A DNA stretch of 64,000 bases from Muribaculum gordoncarteri (GCF_004803695.1 NZ_CP039393.1:1612001-1676000); one strand, 5' to 3'; positions 27,293 through 35,194 are shown, counted from the first letter of the stretch. Made by a program: numbers and translations. Notes: generated from the letters alone by a model not told the origin.

Positions 27293-28546
27293 TTAATATC
27301 CTGAATATATCACGGTGGAACCCAAAAGCCGATCATATCGCGCACCGGGTTCCCTATAGTACACGCTTATAAGGTATTCGTTGACCGTCGGATGACAGTC
27401 GCCTTCAATTACCGATGTCACGCCACGCTTTCCACCCTTTGGCACAGCAAGATACTGATAGTTGTAGGCGCCTTGCTTGAGCAGCAGAGCACCGCGATAA
27501 GAGTTGGATTCAGCATCGTAACGCATCATGCTTTCAGGCGAGAATCTGCGACAGGTCATGTCACCATCTATATATATGTCGTAATCATATAACTCGGGCA
27601 TGTCGAGAATAAAGTGCGTTATCATATAGTCGGCCTCAACATCGCTGTCGTCCGAGTTATATTCACGCACCTTGAAACGGCCGTACTGCGTGCTGTCGTA
27701 ACGGTATTGCTCCCCTACTCTCGGAGCGTCGCGAAATAGCGTCACATGATAGTAGGGATATTCGTAATCGATGCTCTCCACACCCATCGTCGGGAAATCG
27801 ACCGATGTGTTCTCAAACCGCCTGTACTCATTGCCTCCGGGGAAAATCAGATTGCGCAAATGCTCGTAATAGGCTATTCGTCCGTTGATGCGTTGCGGAG
27901 ATTCAAGCATGACAACATCGTCGGTGCGACCGTTACGTGACACAACGACCTTTAAGTCTGACAACATATTCTTCACATCGACACCCGAGGCGTCAACAGT
28001 AAAACTCAATTGCTGATTGCCGTTGTCACTTCCGGTATCGGTGCGTGACGATGCCTCCCCGTTTATCCTAACTTTGGATTCGCTTACCGAGAAGCGAGCC
28101 TGCAACAGATTAACATCAGGGTCATCCTCGGAATAGACACGCATCATATAGTTGCCCGAAAACTTCATCGTCATGTGCTGATTGGGTAGCGTCACGCTGT
28201 AATGTACATAATGCACGGTCGTCGATCTTGAAAAGGAATAATCCTCGACATCGGCCTGATTGAACCCGTCGAGATACTCACTCTCCACAAGTCCCGACGG
28301 CTGCCACGAAGCATCGCAATGCACCAGTGAGTAACGCAGGTAACTGCGATCCTCGGCCAGTTCATCAAAGGCTATCGTGACCTTGTCGTCAGAGTTCAGT
28401 GTTATTACGGGAGGCGCAAGCTCATTGCCGTCAACCGTAACCTGAAGAGAACGAAAACGAGGCGTGACCATATTGCCGGTATCGACCGCCATAGCGTGTG
28501 ACATCGACAAAATCACCGACAGAAGCAACGACAACCGCCGGATCAT
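27293..28546 (-). CDS. Type IX secretion system plug protein (DUF5103)
   Basis: A 417-residue exported beta-rich protein (signal MIRRLSLLLSVILSMSHAMA). It matches the T9SS plug family: LQVTVDGNELAPPVITLNSD near residue 35, LRYSLVHCDASWQPSGL, and the FPGGNEYRRFEN region near 235. In Flavobacterium the Plug protein seals the SprA translocon pore from the periplasmic side. Presence here suggests the host has a T9SS-like system or a relic of it; no other Por/Spr gene lies in the window. It overlaps the upstream gene by 4 bp. Confidence 0.85.
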   Translation of the reverse strand: MIRRLSLLLSVILSMSHAMAVDTGNMVTPRFRSLQVTVDGNELAPPVITLNSDDKVTIAFDELAEDRSYLRYSLVHCDASWQPSGLVESEYLDGFNQADVEDYSFSRSTTVHYVHYSVTLPNQHMTMKFSGNYMMRVYSEDDPDVNLLQARFSVSESKVRINGEASSRTDTGSDNGNQQLSFTVDASGVDVKNMLSDLKVVVSRNGRTDDVVMLESPQRINGRIAYYEHLRNLIFPGGNEYRRFENTSVDFPTMGVESIDYEYPYYHVTLFRDAPRVGEQYRYDSTQYGRFKVREYNSDDSDVEADYMITHFILDMPELYDYDIYIDGDMTCRRFSPESMMRYDAESNSYRGALLLKQGAYNYQYLAVPKGGKRGVTSVIEGDCHPTVNEYLISVYYREPGARYDRLLGSTVIYSGY

Positions 28547-28953
28547 GCTTCACTCAGTTTTTCATGAAGAATCGTTATCGAATCCTCGATGTATTGCGAA
28601 CAAGGCTTACGGTTAGCTCGGTCGGCAAGCAGCTCGGCACATACTATTGACCCGTTACGCTCATTAAAACTATTGCAGCACTCCTTCACTTTTCCGTAAA
28701 CCGCAAGTTTATCCTTCGGATTGCCAAAACGTGACGCACCGATTAGCATCGACATGGCGGAAACCGTTCCACACACCTGATGCTGTCCGCCTACACCTCC
28801 GCCAAGACCGGCGGTAATGCGTGCGGCGTCATCGGGCGACAAAGAGTGGATGTCGTCAAATACCATGAATACGCATTGAGAGCAATTATAGCCCTCGGCG
28901 TGTAGTGCGCGAGCGCGTTCAATGCGCTCTTCCAATGTAGGTCTATTATTCAT
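28543..28953 (-). CDS. C_GCAxxG_C_C family protein
   Basis: A 136-residue protein with the family's cysteine pattern: GYNCSQCVF near 22, GGGVGGQHQVCGTVSAM near 52-68 and KECCNSF near 90. Members are thought to be redox or metal-binding proteins, often encoded beside oxidoreductases, but no function is proven. In the canonical motif the glycine-rich turn reads GCAxxG; here it is VCGTVSA, a close variant. It overlaps ung and the plug gene by 4 bp each, indicating an operon. Confidence 0.8.
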   Translation of the reverse strand: MNNRPTLEERIERARALHAEGYNCSQCVFMVFDDIHSLSPDDAARITAGLGGGVGGQHQVCGTVSAMSMLIGASRFGNPKDKLAVYGKVKECCNSFNERNGSIVCAELLADRANRKPCSQYIEDSITILHEKLSEA

Positions 28954-29624
28954 CGCCAGTTTATAGGAGTTTCATTATGTTGGACAAGATATTGATTGGC
29001 ACGGCTGAAAGGATGCGACCCGAAGAATCCGCGATAAGCCGACAACGGCGATGGATGAGGCGATGTCAACACAAGATGACGGTTTCGGTCAATGAAAGCA
29101 CCTTTCTTTATGGCGTAGGAGCCCCATAGAATAAACACCAGATGCTCCCGGTCGCGGTTAAGACGCATTATCACTTCATCGGTAAATGTTTCCCAACCCT
29201 TGCCCTGATGCGATGTAGGCCGATGAGCCTCCACGGTAAGAGTCGAGTTGAGAAGCAGCACACCCTGTCGTGCCCATCGCGACAAATCACCGTCGGTCGA
29301 CGCCTCAGGCAGCTTAAGGTCGTCCTGCACCTCCTTAAATATATTTACAAGCGACGGAGGCAGAGCAACACCGTTGCCCACCGAGAAGCACAAACCGTTG
29401 GCCTGTCCGGGACCGTGGTAGGGATCCTGACCGAGAATAACGACTTTCACCTTGTCGAAAGGACACTCGTCAAAAGCTGCAAAAATTTTGGAAGCAGGAG
29501 GATATACAATCTGTCGGGAATCCTGGTATTGCTGACGCACAAAATCGGTCAATTCCGCGAAATAAGGCTTATCCCACTCATCCTGAAGTTCTTTATTCCA
29601 AGAAGGGTCGATTCTTACATTCAT
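28950..29624 (-). CDS. ung: Uracil-DNA glycosylase
   Basis: A 224-residue family 1 UDG that removes uracil from DNA. The catalytic water-activating loop is GQDPYHGPGQANGLCFSV (Asp about 68), and the DNA-intercalation loop is HPSPLSAYRGFFGSHPFS near the C-terminus. Length and motifs are standard. It is the first gene of a four-gene minus-strand operon. Confidence 0.95.
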   Translation of the reverse strand: MNVRIDPSWNKELQDEWDKPYFAELTDFVRQQYQDSRQIVYPPASKIFAAFDECPFDKVKVVILGQDPYHGPGQANGLCFSVGNGVALPPSLVNIFKEVQDDLKLPEASTDGDLSRWARQGVLLLNSTLTVEAHRPTSHQGKGWETFTDEVIMRLNRDREHLVFILWGSYAIKKGAFIDRNRHLVLTSPHPSPLSAYRGFFGSHPFSRANQYLVQHNETPINWR

Positions 29625-29648
29625 GATTGAAATAAGTGTTTTATCTGA

Positions 29649-29680
29649 TTTGCAAAACTACAAAAACTTTCGTACTTTTG
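29649..29680 (+). promoter_or_regulatory. Canonical promoter of tRNA-Arg(CCG)
   Basis: TTTG (29649-29652), 20-nt spacer, TACTTTTG (29673-29680), ending 21 nt before the tRNA. Confidence 0.75.
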
Positions 29681-29701
29681 CACATGAAATCCATTCAAAA
29701 T

Positions 29702-29773
29702 GTTCCCATAGTTCAATGGATAGAATAACGGATTCCGGTTCCGTCGATTGGGGTTCGACTCCCCATGGGAATA
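29702..29773 (+). tRNA. tRNA-Arg (anticodon CCG)
   Basis: Complete cloverleaf: acceptor GTTCCCA/TGGGAAT (G-T at the first pair), D stem GTTC/GAAT, anticodon stem ACGGA/TCCGT with loop TTCCGGT (anticodon CCG), T stem TGGGG/CCCCA around TTCGACT. CCA is not encoded. It reads CGG codons. Confidence 0.93.
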
Positions 29774-29781
29774 CACTATTC

Positions 29782-29820
29782 AATCGCAATCGCTTTATCA
29801 CAAAACGGTTGCGATTTTTA
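29782..29820 (+). terminator. Terminator after tRNA-Arg(CCG)
   Basis: 8-bp stem AATCGCAA/TTGCGATT with a 19-nt loop followed by TTTTATTTT. Confidence 0.7.
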
Positions 29821-29976
29821 TTTTGCAAATTTTGATTACAGACTGACTATATATGCCGATTTTAACATATAAAACTCTAAACTGTTGCATTCAAAAATAC
29901 TTTTCGATTAGTGAATAAATGGAAATCCGAACAAAAATTATCTCCAAAATGTTTCTTATTATGTAAACTTTTTGAT

Positions 29977-29984
29977 TAACTTTG
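29977..29984 (+). promoter_or_regulatory. -7 box of the HigBA-type operon
   Basis: TAACTTTG matches TAnnTTTG and lies only 15 nt before the toxin ATG; a TTTC (29952-29955) 21 nt upstream may serve as -33. The leader is very short. Confidence 0.55.
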
Positions 29985-29998
29985 CAGAGTAATTAAGA

Positions 29999-30346
29999 AT
30001 GACCATGGATAAACCGCTTTTCAAGCTCATCGCTCTCAAAGATGCACGGGAATTTCTCGACGCACTCCCTGATAAGGTCAGAGAGAAAATTCTTTACAAT
30101 ATTCGTAAAGTCCGTTTCGGCGTACAAGATAAAGAGTTGTTCAAGAAGTTGGACGATGACATTTGGGAGTTCCGCACATCATGTCAGGGCATGGCATACC
30201 GTCTGTTTGCCTTTTGGGACAATGACGGCGAAACACTTGTGATAGCGACCCATGGACTCATCAAGAAATCTCAAAAAACGCCTCAACGAGATAAAGACAA
30301 AGCGAAAGCAATTCGCAAAGAATGGTTCAACAATAAAAATAAATAA
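29999..30346 (+). CDS. RelE/HigB-family toxin (Gp49-like)
   Basis: A 115-residue basic protein of the Gp49/HigB branch of the RelE superfamily: FKLIALKDAREFLDALPDKV near the start, KKLDDDIWEFRTSCQGMAYRLFAFW in the middle and the ATHGLIKKSQKTPQRDKDKA tail. Relatives cleave mRNA on the ribosome. The antitoxin-type HTH gene follows 3 bp downstream; toxin-first order is typical of HigBA. A second in-frame ATG at 30005 is an equally good start. Surrounding AT-rich DNA suggests mobile origin. Confidence 0.88.
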   Translation: MTMDKPLFKLIALKDAREFLDALPDKVREKILYNIRKVRFGVQDKELFKKLDDDIWEFRTSCQGMAYRLFAFWDNDGETLVIATHGLIKKSQKTPQRDKDKAKAIRKEWFNNKNK

Positions 30347-30349
30347 GCT

Positions 30350-30673
30350 ATGGCACAATTAGAATATACCACCATTGAGGAACTTGAAGATAAGTACCTC
30401 GGAACCGTCGGAACTCCACGCCGCGACGCTTTTGAGGCATCGGTAAAAGAGGAAATCCATGCCTACCATATAGGAGAAGCGATAAAGCAAGCTCGAAAAG
30501 AAAAAAACATGACCCAAGAAGAACTTGGAACACTCATGGGAGTAAAGAAAGCACAAATATCGCGCATTGAGAACGGACATAACTTAACCATCAATACAAT
30601 ATCAAGGGCGTTTAAGGCTCTTGGTGTTAATGTTTCCCTCAATTGCGGAAATATGCGTATAGTACTTGTATAA
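30350..30673 (+). CDS. XRE-family HTH antitoxin (HigA-like)
   Basis: A 107-residue protein. An N-terminal extension (EEHAYHIGEAI-like region, about residues 28-45) precedes an HTH_3 domain (AIKQARKEKNMTQEELGTLMG, KKAQISRIENG). It should neutralise the preceding RelE-type toxin and repress the shared promoter. A hairpin terminator follows within 25 bp. Confidence 0.88.
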   Translation: MAQLEYTTIEELEDKYLGTVGTPRRDAFEASVKEEIHAYHIGEAIKQARKEKNMTQEELGTLMGVKKAQISRIENGHNLTINTISRAFKALGVNVSLNCGNMRIVLV

Positions 30674-30694
30674 ATTCCTCTTCAATAGTTGTAT

Positions 30695-30730
30695 GCCATA
30701 CTCTTTTGCAGAGTATGGCAATGACATTTT
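30695..30730 (+). terminator. Terminator after the toxin-antitoxin pair
   Basis: Perfect 9-bp stem GCCATACTC/GAGTATGGC with a 7-nt loop, then AATGACATTTTT. Confidence 0.65.
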
Positions 30731-30905
30731 TGGACTTTTGTAAGGAGATGTCGTCACAATTTGAGATGACATACAATCATTACTCTTGGTCTAATATTCC
30801 GTTATACATAGTAATATAAATCGACTTCTATATTTGTGTCAGCAGAAAAAGGGATGCAATCAGTGAAAAGTGCAATGTGTGCGTGATTTTCAAATAAAAA
30901 TATGC
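30731..30905. other. AT-rich intergenic DNA left of the invertible segment
   Basis: No gene is seen. A lone -7-like box TATATTTG (30829-30836) lacks a -33 partner. If it is used, transcription would run rightward into the left inverted repeat. Confidence 0.35.
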
Positions 30906-31094
30906 ATCTCTTCGCAAGAGATTTTGAAATGATACAATTGATTAGTAATTAGTGCGTTTAGTCAGCAAAAAGTTATAGATTGAGAAACAATCGTCTATAA
31001 TTGTAAACATTTTTATGCAACAGAATGGCATATTAATTTGCTAATCTTGATTAAATGCATTATTTTTGTAATGAAAAATCTCTTGCGAAGAGAT
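30906..31094. mobile_element. Candidate invertible promoter segment (189 bp between 20-bp inverted repeats)
   Basis: ATCTCTTCGCAAGAGATTTT at 30906-30925 recurs as its exact reverse complement at 31075-31094. Each repeat is itself a dyad (ATCTCTT/AAGAGAT) around a 3-bp core that reads CGC on the left and GCG on the right, the form expected of a tyrosine-recombinase inversion site. Just inside the right repeat lies the best kind of Bacteroidetes promoter: TTTG (31037-31040), 20-nt spacer, TATTTTTG (31061-31068), pointing right. No TAnnTTTG box points left. Inversion would therefore switch the rightward transcript off. Size and layout resemble the phase-variable promoters of Bacteroides capsule loci. 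No recombinase gene is in the window. Confidence 0.65.
31037..31068 (+). promoter_or_regulatory. Canonical promoter inside the invertible segment
   Basis: TTTG (31037-31040), 20-nt spacer, TATTTTTG (31061-31068). Predicted start near 31072-31076, so the right inverted repeat would be the first part of the transcript. Confidence 0.7.
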
Positions 31095-31247
31095 AATACC
31101 TCAAAATTATATTATAATACCTCAAAATTATATTATAGTACCTCAAAATTATATTATAGTACCTCAAAATTATATTACATATCCTTATACTACACAACTA
31201 ATAATTTACGACAAACGGCAGATTTACTTAAAATGATAAATCGGTGA
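31071..31247 (+). CDS. Possible 58-residue heptad-repeat peptide
   Basis: Reads MKNLLRRD, then four 7-residue units (N/S)TSKLYY encoded by the 21-bp array, then a 22-residue tail ending KMINR. The upstream in-frame ATG at 31038 lies before the promoter and is unlikely to be used. The ATG at 31071 is at or just before the predicted transcription start, so translation would be leaderless or from the in-frame TTG at 31083; the RNA could also be non-coding. The protein resembles nothing I recognise. Confidence 0.3.
   Translation: MKNLLRRDNTSKLYYNTSKLYYSTSKLYYSTSKLYYISLYYTTNNLRQTADLLKMINR
31095..31178. repeat. Four tandem 21-bp units abutting the right inverted repeat
   Basis: Units at 31095-31115, 31116-31136, 31137-31157 and 31158-31178 share ACCTCAAAATTATATTA and differ only in the first two and last positions. 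The array starts at the very next base after the inverted repeat. 21 bp keeps the reading frame, so copy-number change would add or remove heptads. Confidence 0.9.
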
Positions 31248-31315
31248 TTGATTGTTTGTGATAAATGGTTTCTCATCTTTTGGACTAATTACCAATTAGT
31301 TAATTATGCCTGTAA

Positions 31316-31349
31316 GGACTGTCCGACAATCGTCGGACAGTCCCTTTTT
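31316..31349 (+). terminator. Strong terminator ending the repeat transcript
   Basis: Perfect 12-bp stem GGACTGTCCGAC/GTCGGACAGTCC with a 4-nt loop and CTTTTT. It isolates the array transcript from the glycosidase gene. Confidence 0.92.
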
Positions 31350-31406
31350 ATATGGATTCCCAATATTTTGCAGTCAAGTCAATTCGGTGATTTTCAAATT
31401 TATTAT

Positions 31407-31414
31407 TATCTTTG
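31407..31414 (+). promoter_or_regulatory. -7 box of the GH43-GH35 gene
   Basis: TATCTTTG matches TAnnTTTG and gives a leader of about 75 nt. The -33 region is poor, consistent with activator control of a polysaccharide-use gene. Confidence 0.5.
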
Positions 31415-31497
31415 TGAATCCATAAACGCAATCGTTGTCACGTTGTGTACATGATGCCAAGACAATTTATTTACCAAACATTTAATAACCTCTAAGC

Positions 31498-34400
31498 ATG
31501 AAAAAGTTCTTTTGCAACTTGGCGATAGCAGCAAGCCTGCTATTAAGTGCATCAATCGCTGAAGCCAAGCCGATAGAAAACAATGTCATTGTCCCCGGTG
31601 AAGTGTGGAACGACACCGACGGAAACCCAATCAATGCTCATGGCGGCGGTATTCTTTACCATAACGGCAAATATTACTGGTATGGTGAGTACAAGAAAGG
31701 CAAAACCGTATTGCCCGACTGGGCGACATGGGAATGTTACCGCACCGATGTGACAGGTGTGAGCTGCTATTCATCACCCGACATGGTAAACTGGACCTTT
31801 GAGGGCATCGTTCTTCCCGCCGAGGAAGATGCGAGCAGCGATCTCCACCCGAGCAAGGTACTTGAGCGCCCCAAAGTAATCTACAACGCCAAGGCAGGCA
31901 AATTTGTAATGTGGGCCCATGTCGAAAGCGCCGACTACAGCAAGGCCGCAGCAGGTGTTGCCGTAAGCGACTCCCCCACCGGCCCATTCAAATATCTCGG
32001 CAGCTTCCGTCCCAACAATGCGATGAGCCGCGACCAGACACTCTTTGTCGACGATGACGGACGAGCCTATCAGCTATACTCATCAGAAAATAACGCAACT
32101 CTCTATATCAGCGAGCTGACCGACGACTATCTACGCCCCTCGGGACGATTTACCCGCAACTTCATCGGTGCAAGCCGCGAAGCTCCTGCCGTGTTCAAGC
32201 ACGACGGAAAGTACTACATGCTGTCATCGGGCTGCACCGGATGGGACCCCAATCAGGCCGAACTTGCTGTTGCCGACTCCATAATGGGACAGTGGAAAGT
32301 ATTAGGCAATCCATGTACCGGAACCGACGCCGACAAGACATTTTACGCACAGAGCACCTATGTTCAGCCCGTATACGGCAAGAAAGATCTCTACGTAGCC
32401 ATGTTTGACCGTTGGAACAAGACTGATCTTGAAAACTCGCGTTACGTGTGGCTGCCGTTGTCGATGAAAAACGGCAAGATAACAATTCCTTGGAAAGAGC
32501 GATGGAGCATGAACGACTATGCCGATCAACCGCGTTTCGAGGCCGGCGACGGTACATTCCTGCTCAATGGAGAGCCATTTGTAGTGAAAGCTGCCGAGCT
32601 TCACTATCCGCGCATACCCAAACCCTACTGGGATCAGCGCATCAAGATGTGCAAAGCCCTCGGCATGAATGCAGTGTGCCTCTATGTATTCTGGAACTCT
32701 CACGAGCCCAAGCCCGACCAATTTGACTTCACCGGACAGAATGACCTCCGTGAATTCGTAAAACTTTGCGAGCAAAATGACATGAAAGTCATATTGCGTC
32801 CCGGCCCATACGTATGCGCCGAATGGGAAATGGGAGGTCTTCCTTGGTGGCTTCTGAAGAAGAAGGATATACGCCTTCGCGAATCCGATCCCTATTTCCT
32901 TGAGCGTGTCGACAAATTCCAGAAGGCCGTAGCTGATCAGGTATCCGACCTCACCATTGCCAACGGAGGCCCCATAATCATGGTTCAGGTTGAAAACGAA
33001 TACGGTTCCTACGGTATCGACAAGCAGTATGTTTCGGAAATACGTGACATGCTGCGCAAGAACTTCGGCAACGAAGTCACCCTGTTCCAGTGTGACTGGT
33101 CGTCCAACTTCCTGAACAACGGACTTAACGACCTTATATGGACAATGAACTTCGGCACCGGAGCCAACATCGACCAGCAGTTTGCCAAGCTTAAAGAGGT
33201 ACGACCCAACAGTCCGTTGATGTGTTCCGAATTCTGGAGCGGATGGTTTGACAAGTGGGGAGCCAATCACGAAACACGCCCTGCCGCCGACATGATAGCC
33301 GGCATCGACGAGATGCTTTCAAAGGGCATATCATTCAGCCTCTACATGACTCACGGCGGAACCAACTGGGGACATTGGGCCGGAGCCAACTCTCCCGGAT
33401 TTGCTCCCGATGTCACATCCTACGACTACGATGCACCCATCAGCGAGTCGGGACAGACAACTCCCAAATATTGGGAACTCCGCAAGACACTCGCCAAATA
33501 CATGGACGGCAAGAAGCAGGCCGATGTGCCCTCGCTCATCAAGCCCATCGCCATACCGTCGTTCACATTCACAGAAGTGGCACCGTTGTTCTCCAATCTG
33601 CCGGAGCCTAAGAGTGATGCCGAGATACGCACCATGGAAGAGTATGACCAGGGATTCGGCAGCATCCTCTACCGCACTACACTTCCCGAACTCAAGCAAC
33701 CGGCACTTCTTACCGTTAACGATCCTCATGACTACGCTCAGGTATTTGTCGACGGAAAATTCATCGGCAAGCTCGATCGTCGCAACGGCGAGAAAGCCCT
33801 CACAATTCCGGCATGCAAGAAAGGCGCAACACTCGACATACTCATCGAGGCCATGGGCCGCATCAACTTCGGCCGCGCAATAAAGGACTTCAAGGGTATA
33901 ACCGGCAATGTCACCGTCACCGTCGACAATGAAGGACACCGATTTGTGTGCGACCTCAAAAACTGGAAGGTATATAATATAGAGGACACCTACGACACCT
34001 ATACCTCGATTGGTGAATTCTATCCTATCGAAACCTTCACTCCCGACGAAAACGGACGCCTGCCTCGCGGTGTATATCGCGGAACATTCAATGTCAAGAA
34101 ACCGTCGGATACATTCCTGAATTTTGAGACATGGGGTAAAGGTCTTGTATATGTCAACGGACATCCCATGGGACGCATTTGGGAGATAGGCCCGCAACAG
34201 ACTCTGTATATGCCAGGATGCTGGCTCAAGAAAGGCGAAAATGAAATACTTGTATTCGACATTATAGGCCCGAAGGAAGCAAAGTCGGAAGGATTGCGTG
34301 AACCGCTCCTCGACCAGCTGCTTGTTCAGAAACCTCTCACCCACCGCGAAGAGGGACAGAATCTCGTGCTTTCATCGGAAACTCCGGTCTACACCGGCAG

Positions 34401-34815
34401 CTTCGCTCCCGGCAACGGATGGCAGGAGGTGAAATTTGACAAGCCTGTGACCGGTCGCTACATCTGCCTTGAGGCACTTAATTCAATCAATGGAAAGGAT
34501 ATCGCCGCCATAGCCGAGATGTATGTATTGGACGACAAAGGCGAGCGTCTGTCACGCGAGCCGTGGATTGTAAACTATGCCGACAGCGAGGATGTGGCAA
34601 GAATGAACCGCTCGGGCGACAAGACATTCGACCTTCAGGAGTCGACCTATTGGAGCACCGTTCCCGGAACACCGTTCCCCCACGCCATAGTGATTGACCT
34701 CGGAGCGACCCACAGCATCGAAGGATTCCAGTATCTCCCGCGAATGGAGAGCGATGTTCCCGGCGCAATCAAGGATTTCAAAATCTATGTAAAGAACACT
34801 CCGTTTAAATATTAA
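31498..34815 (+). CDS. Secreted GH43-GH35 fusion glycoside hydrolase
   Basis: A 1105-residue exported enzyme (signal MKKFFCNLAIAASLLLSASIAEA). Residues about 30-340 form a five-bladed GH43-like domain (HGGGILYHNGKYYWYGEYK, SRDQTLFVDDDGRAYQLY, REAPAVFKHDGKYYMLSSG), close to the galactan-acting GH43 subfamilies. Residues about 350-690 are a GH35 beta-galactosidase barrel with acid/base Glu in MVQVENEYGSYG (near 500) and nucleophile Glu in PLMCSEFWSGW (near 577). Beta-sandwich modules follow (700-960), then a discoidin-like end (about 975-1105). The two activities suggest stepwise removal of galactose from arabinogalactan or a similar glycan. It stands alone, without a SusC/SusD pair nearby. Confidence 0.88.
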   Translation: MKKFFCNLAIAASLLLSASIAEAKPIENNVIVPGEVWNDTDGNPINAHGGGILYHNGKYYWYGEYKKGKTVLPDWATWECYRTDVTGVSCYSSPDMVNWTFEGIVLPAEEDASSDLHPSKVLERPKVIYNAKAGKFVMWAHVESADYSKAAAGVAVSDSPTGPFKYLGSFRPNNAMSRDQTLFVDDDGRAYQLYSSENNATLYISELTDDYLRPSGRFTRNFIGASREAPAVFKHDGKYYMLSSGCTGWDPNQAELAVADSIMGQWKVLGNPCTGTDADKTFYAQSTYVQPVYGKKDLYVAMFDRWNKTDLENSRYVWLPLSMKNGKITIPWKERWSMNDYADQPRFEAGDGTFLLNGEPFVVKAAELHYPRIPKPYWDQRIKMCKALGMNAVCLYVFWNSHEPKPDQFDFTGQNDLREFVKLCEQNDMKVILRPGPYVCAEWEMGGLPWWLLKKKDIRLRESDPYFLERVDKFQKAVADQVSDLTIANGGPIIMVQVENEYGSYGIDKQYVSEIRDMLRKNFGNEVTLFQCDWSSNFLNNGLNDLIWTMNFGTGANIDQQFAKLKEVRPNSPLMCSEFWSGWFDKWGANHETRPAADMIAGIDEMLSKGISFSLYMTHGGTNWGHWAGANSPGFAPDVTSYDYDAPISESGQTTPKYWELRKTLAKYMDGKKQADVPSLIKPIAIPSFTFTEVAPLFSNLPEPKSDAEIRTMEEYDQGFGSILYRTTLPELKQPALLTVNDPHDYAQVFVDGKFIGKLDRRNGEKALTIPACKKGATLDILIEAMGRINFGRAIKDFKGITGNVTVTVDNEGHRFVCDLKNWKVYNIEDTYDTYTSIGEFYPIETFTPDENGRLPRGVYRGTFNVKKPSDTFLNFETWGKGLVYVNGHPMGRIWEIGPQQTLYMPGCWLKKGENEILVFDIIGPKEAKSEGLREPLLDQLLVQKPLTHREEGQNLVLSSETPVYTGSFAPGNGWQEVKFDKPVTGRYICLEALNSINGKDIAAIAEMYVLDDKGERLSREPWIVNYADSEDVARMNRSGDKTFDLQESTYWSTVPGTPFPHAIVIDLGATHSIEGFQYLPRMESDVPGAIKDFKIYVKNTPFKY

Positions 34816-34843
34816 TTGACGGCATTAACATAAACTACAATTC

Positions 34844-34890
34844 AATGACGGATGATGCGGGTAAAAACCATGTCATCCGTCATTATTTTG
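34844..34890 (+). terminator. Terminator after the GH43-GH35 gene
   Basis: 12-bp stem AATGACGGATGA/TCATCCGTCATT with a 17-nt loop, then ATTTTG. Confidence 0.8.
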
Positions 34891-34970
34891 ATTGATAGTG
34901 CATTGTGGCCGTCAGGCCCATCCTCGGGCAAAAAACTTTAACGGTGACAACACATTTTTATCCGAAAAGT

Positions 34971-35002
34971 TTTGGAGATTTCAGAAATGTTGCTTACCTT
35001 TG
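34971..35002 (+). promoter_or_regulatory. Canonical promoter of the tRNA-Arg(ACG) pair
   Basis: TTTG (34971-34974), 20-nt spacer, TACCTTTG (34995-35002), ending 18 nt before the first tRNA. Confidence 0.75.
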
Positions 35003-35020
35003 CAACCGCAAACCAAGAAA

Positions 35021-35094
35021 GGCTCCTTAGCTCAACTGAATAGAGCATCTGACTACGGATCAGAAGGTTACAGGTTTGAATCCTGTAGGAGTCA
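35021..35094 (+). tRNA. tRNA-Arg (anticodon ACG), copy 1
   Basis: Acceptor GGCTCCT/AGGAGTC, anticodon stem TCTGA/TCAGA with loop CTACGGA (anticodon ACG, A34 to be edited to inosine), T loop in GGTTTGAATCC. CCA is not encoded. Identical to the second copy 97 bp away. Confidence 0.95.
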
Positions 35095-35117
35095 CATTGA
35101 AATAGAGAGAGTTTTTT

Positions 35118-35191
35118 GGCTCCTTAGCTCAACTGAATAGAGCATCTGACTACGGATCAGAAGGTTACAGGTTTGAATCCTGTAGGAGTCA
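35118..35191 (+). tRNA. tRNA-Arg (anticodon ACG), copy 2
   Basis: Identical 74-base tRNA. The bases after the discriminator read CCA (35192-35194), unlike copy 1. Flanks differ, so only the gene body was duplicated or kept identical. Confidence 0.95.
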
Positions 35192-35194
35192 CCA

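Noticed and set aside
28543-29624. Operon theme linking DNA repair and T9SS
   Set aside because: The four genes overlap or abut, but no functional connection can be supported beyond cotranscription.
31095-31178. Possible small CRISPR array
   Set aside because: The 21-bp units are directly contiguous with no spacers, and no cas gene is present.
31038-31247. A 69-residue protein starting at 31038
   Set aside because: Its ATG lies inside the promoter (between the -33 and -7 boxes), upstream of the predicted transcription start; only starts from 31071 onward are plausible.
31407-31497. Direct control of the glycosidase by the invertible promoter
   Set aside because: A 12-bp perfect terminator (31316-31343) and a separate -7 box (31407-31414) lie between them; only read-through could link the two, so I did not claim it.
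32302-34344. Two long minus-strand ORFs under the GH43-GH35 gene
   Set aside because: They are antisense shadows of a well-supported gene, with low-information sequence and no recognisable domain.
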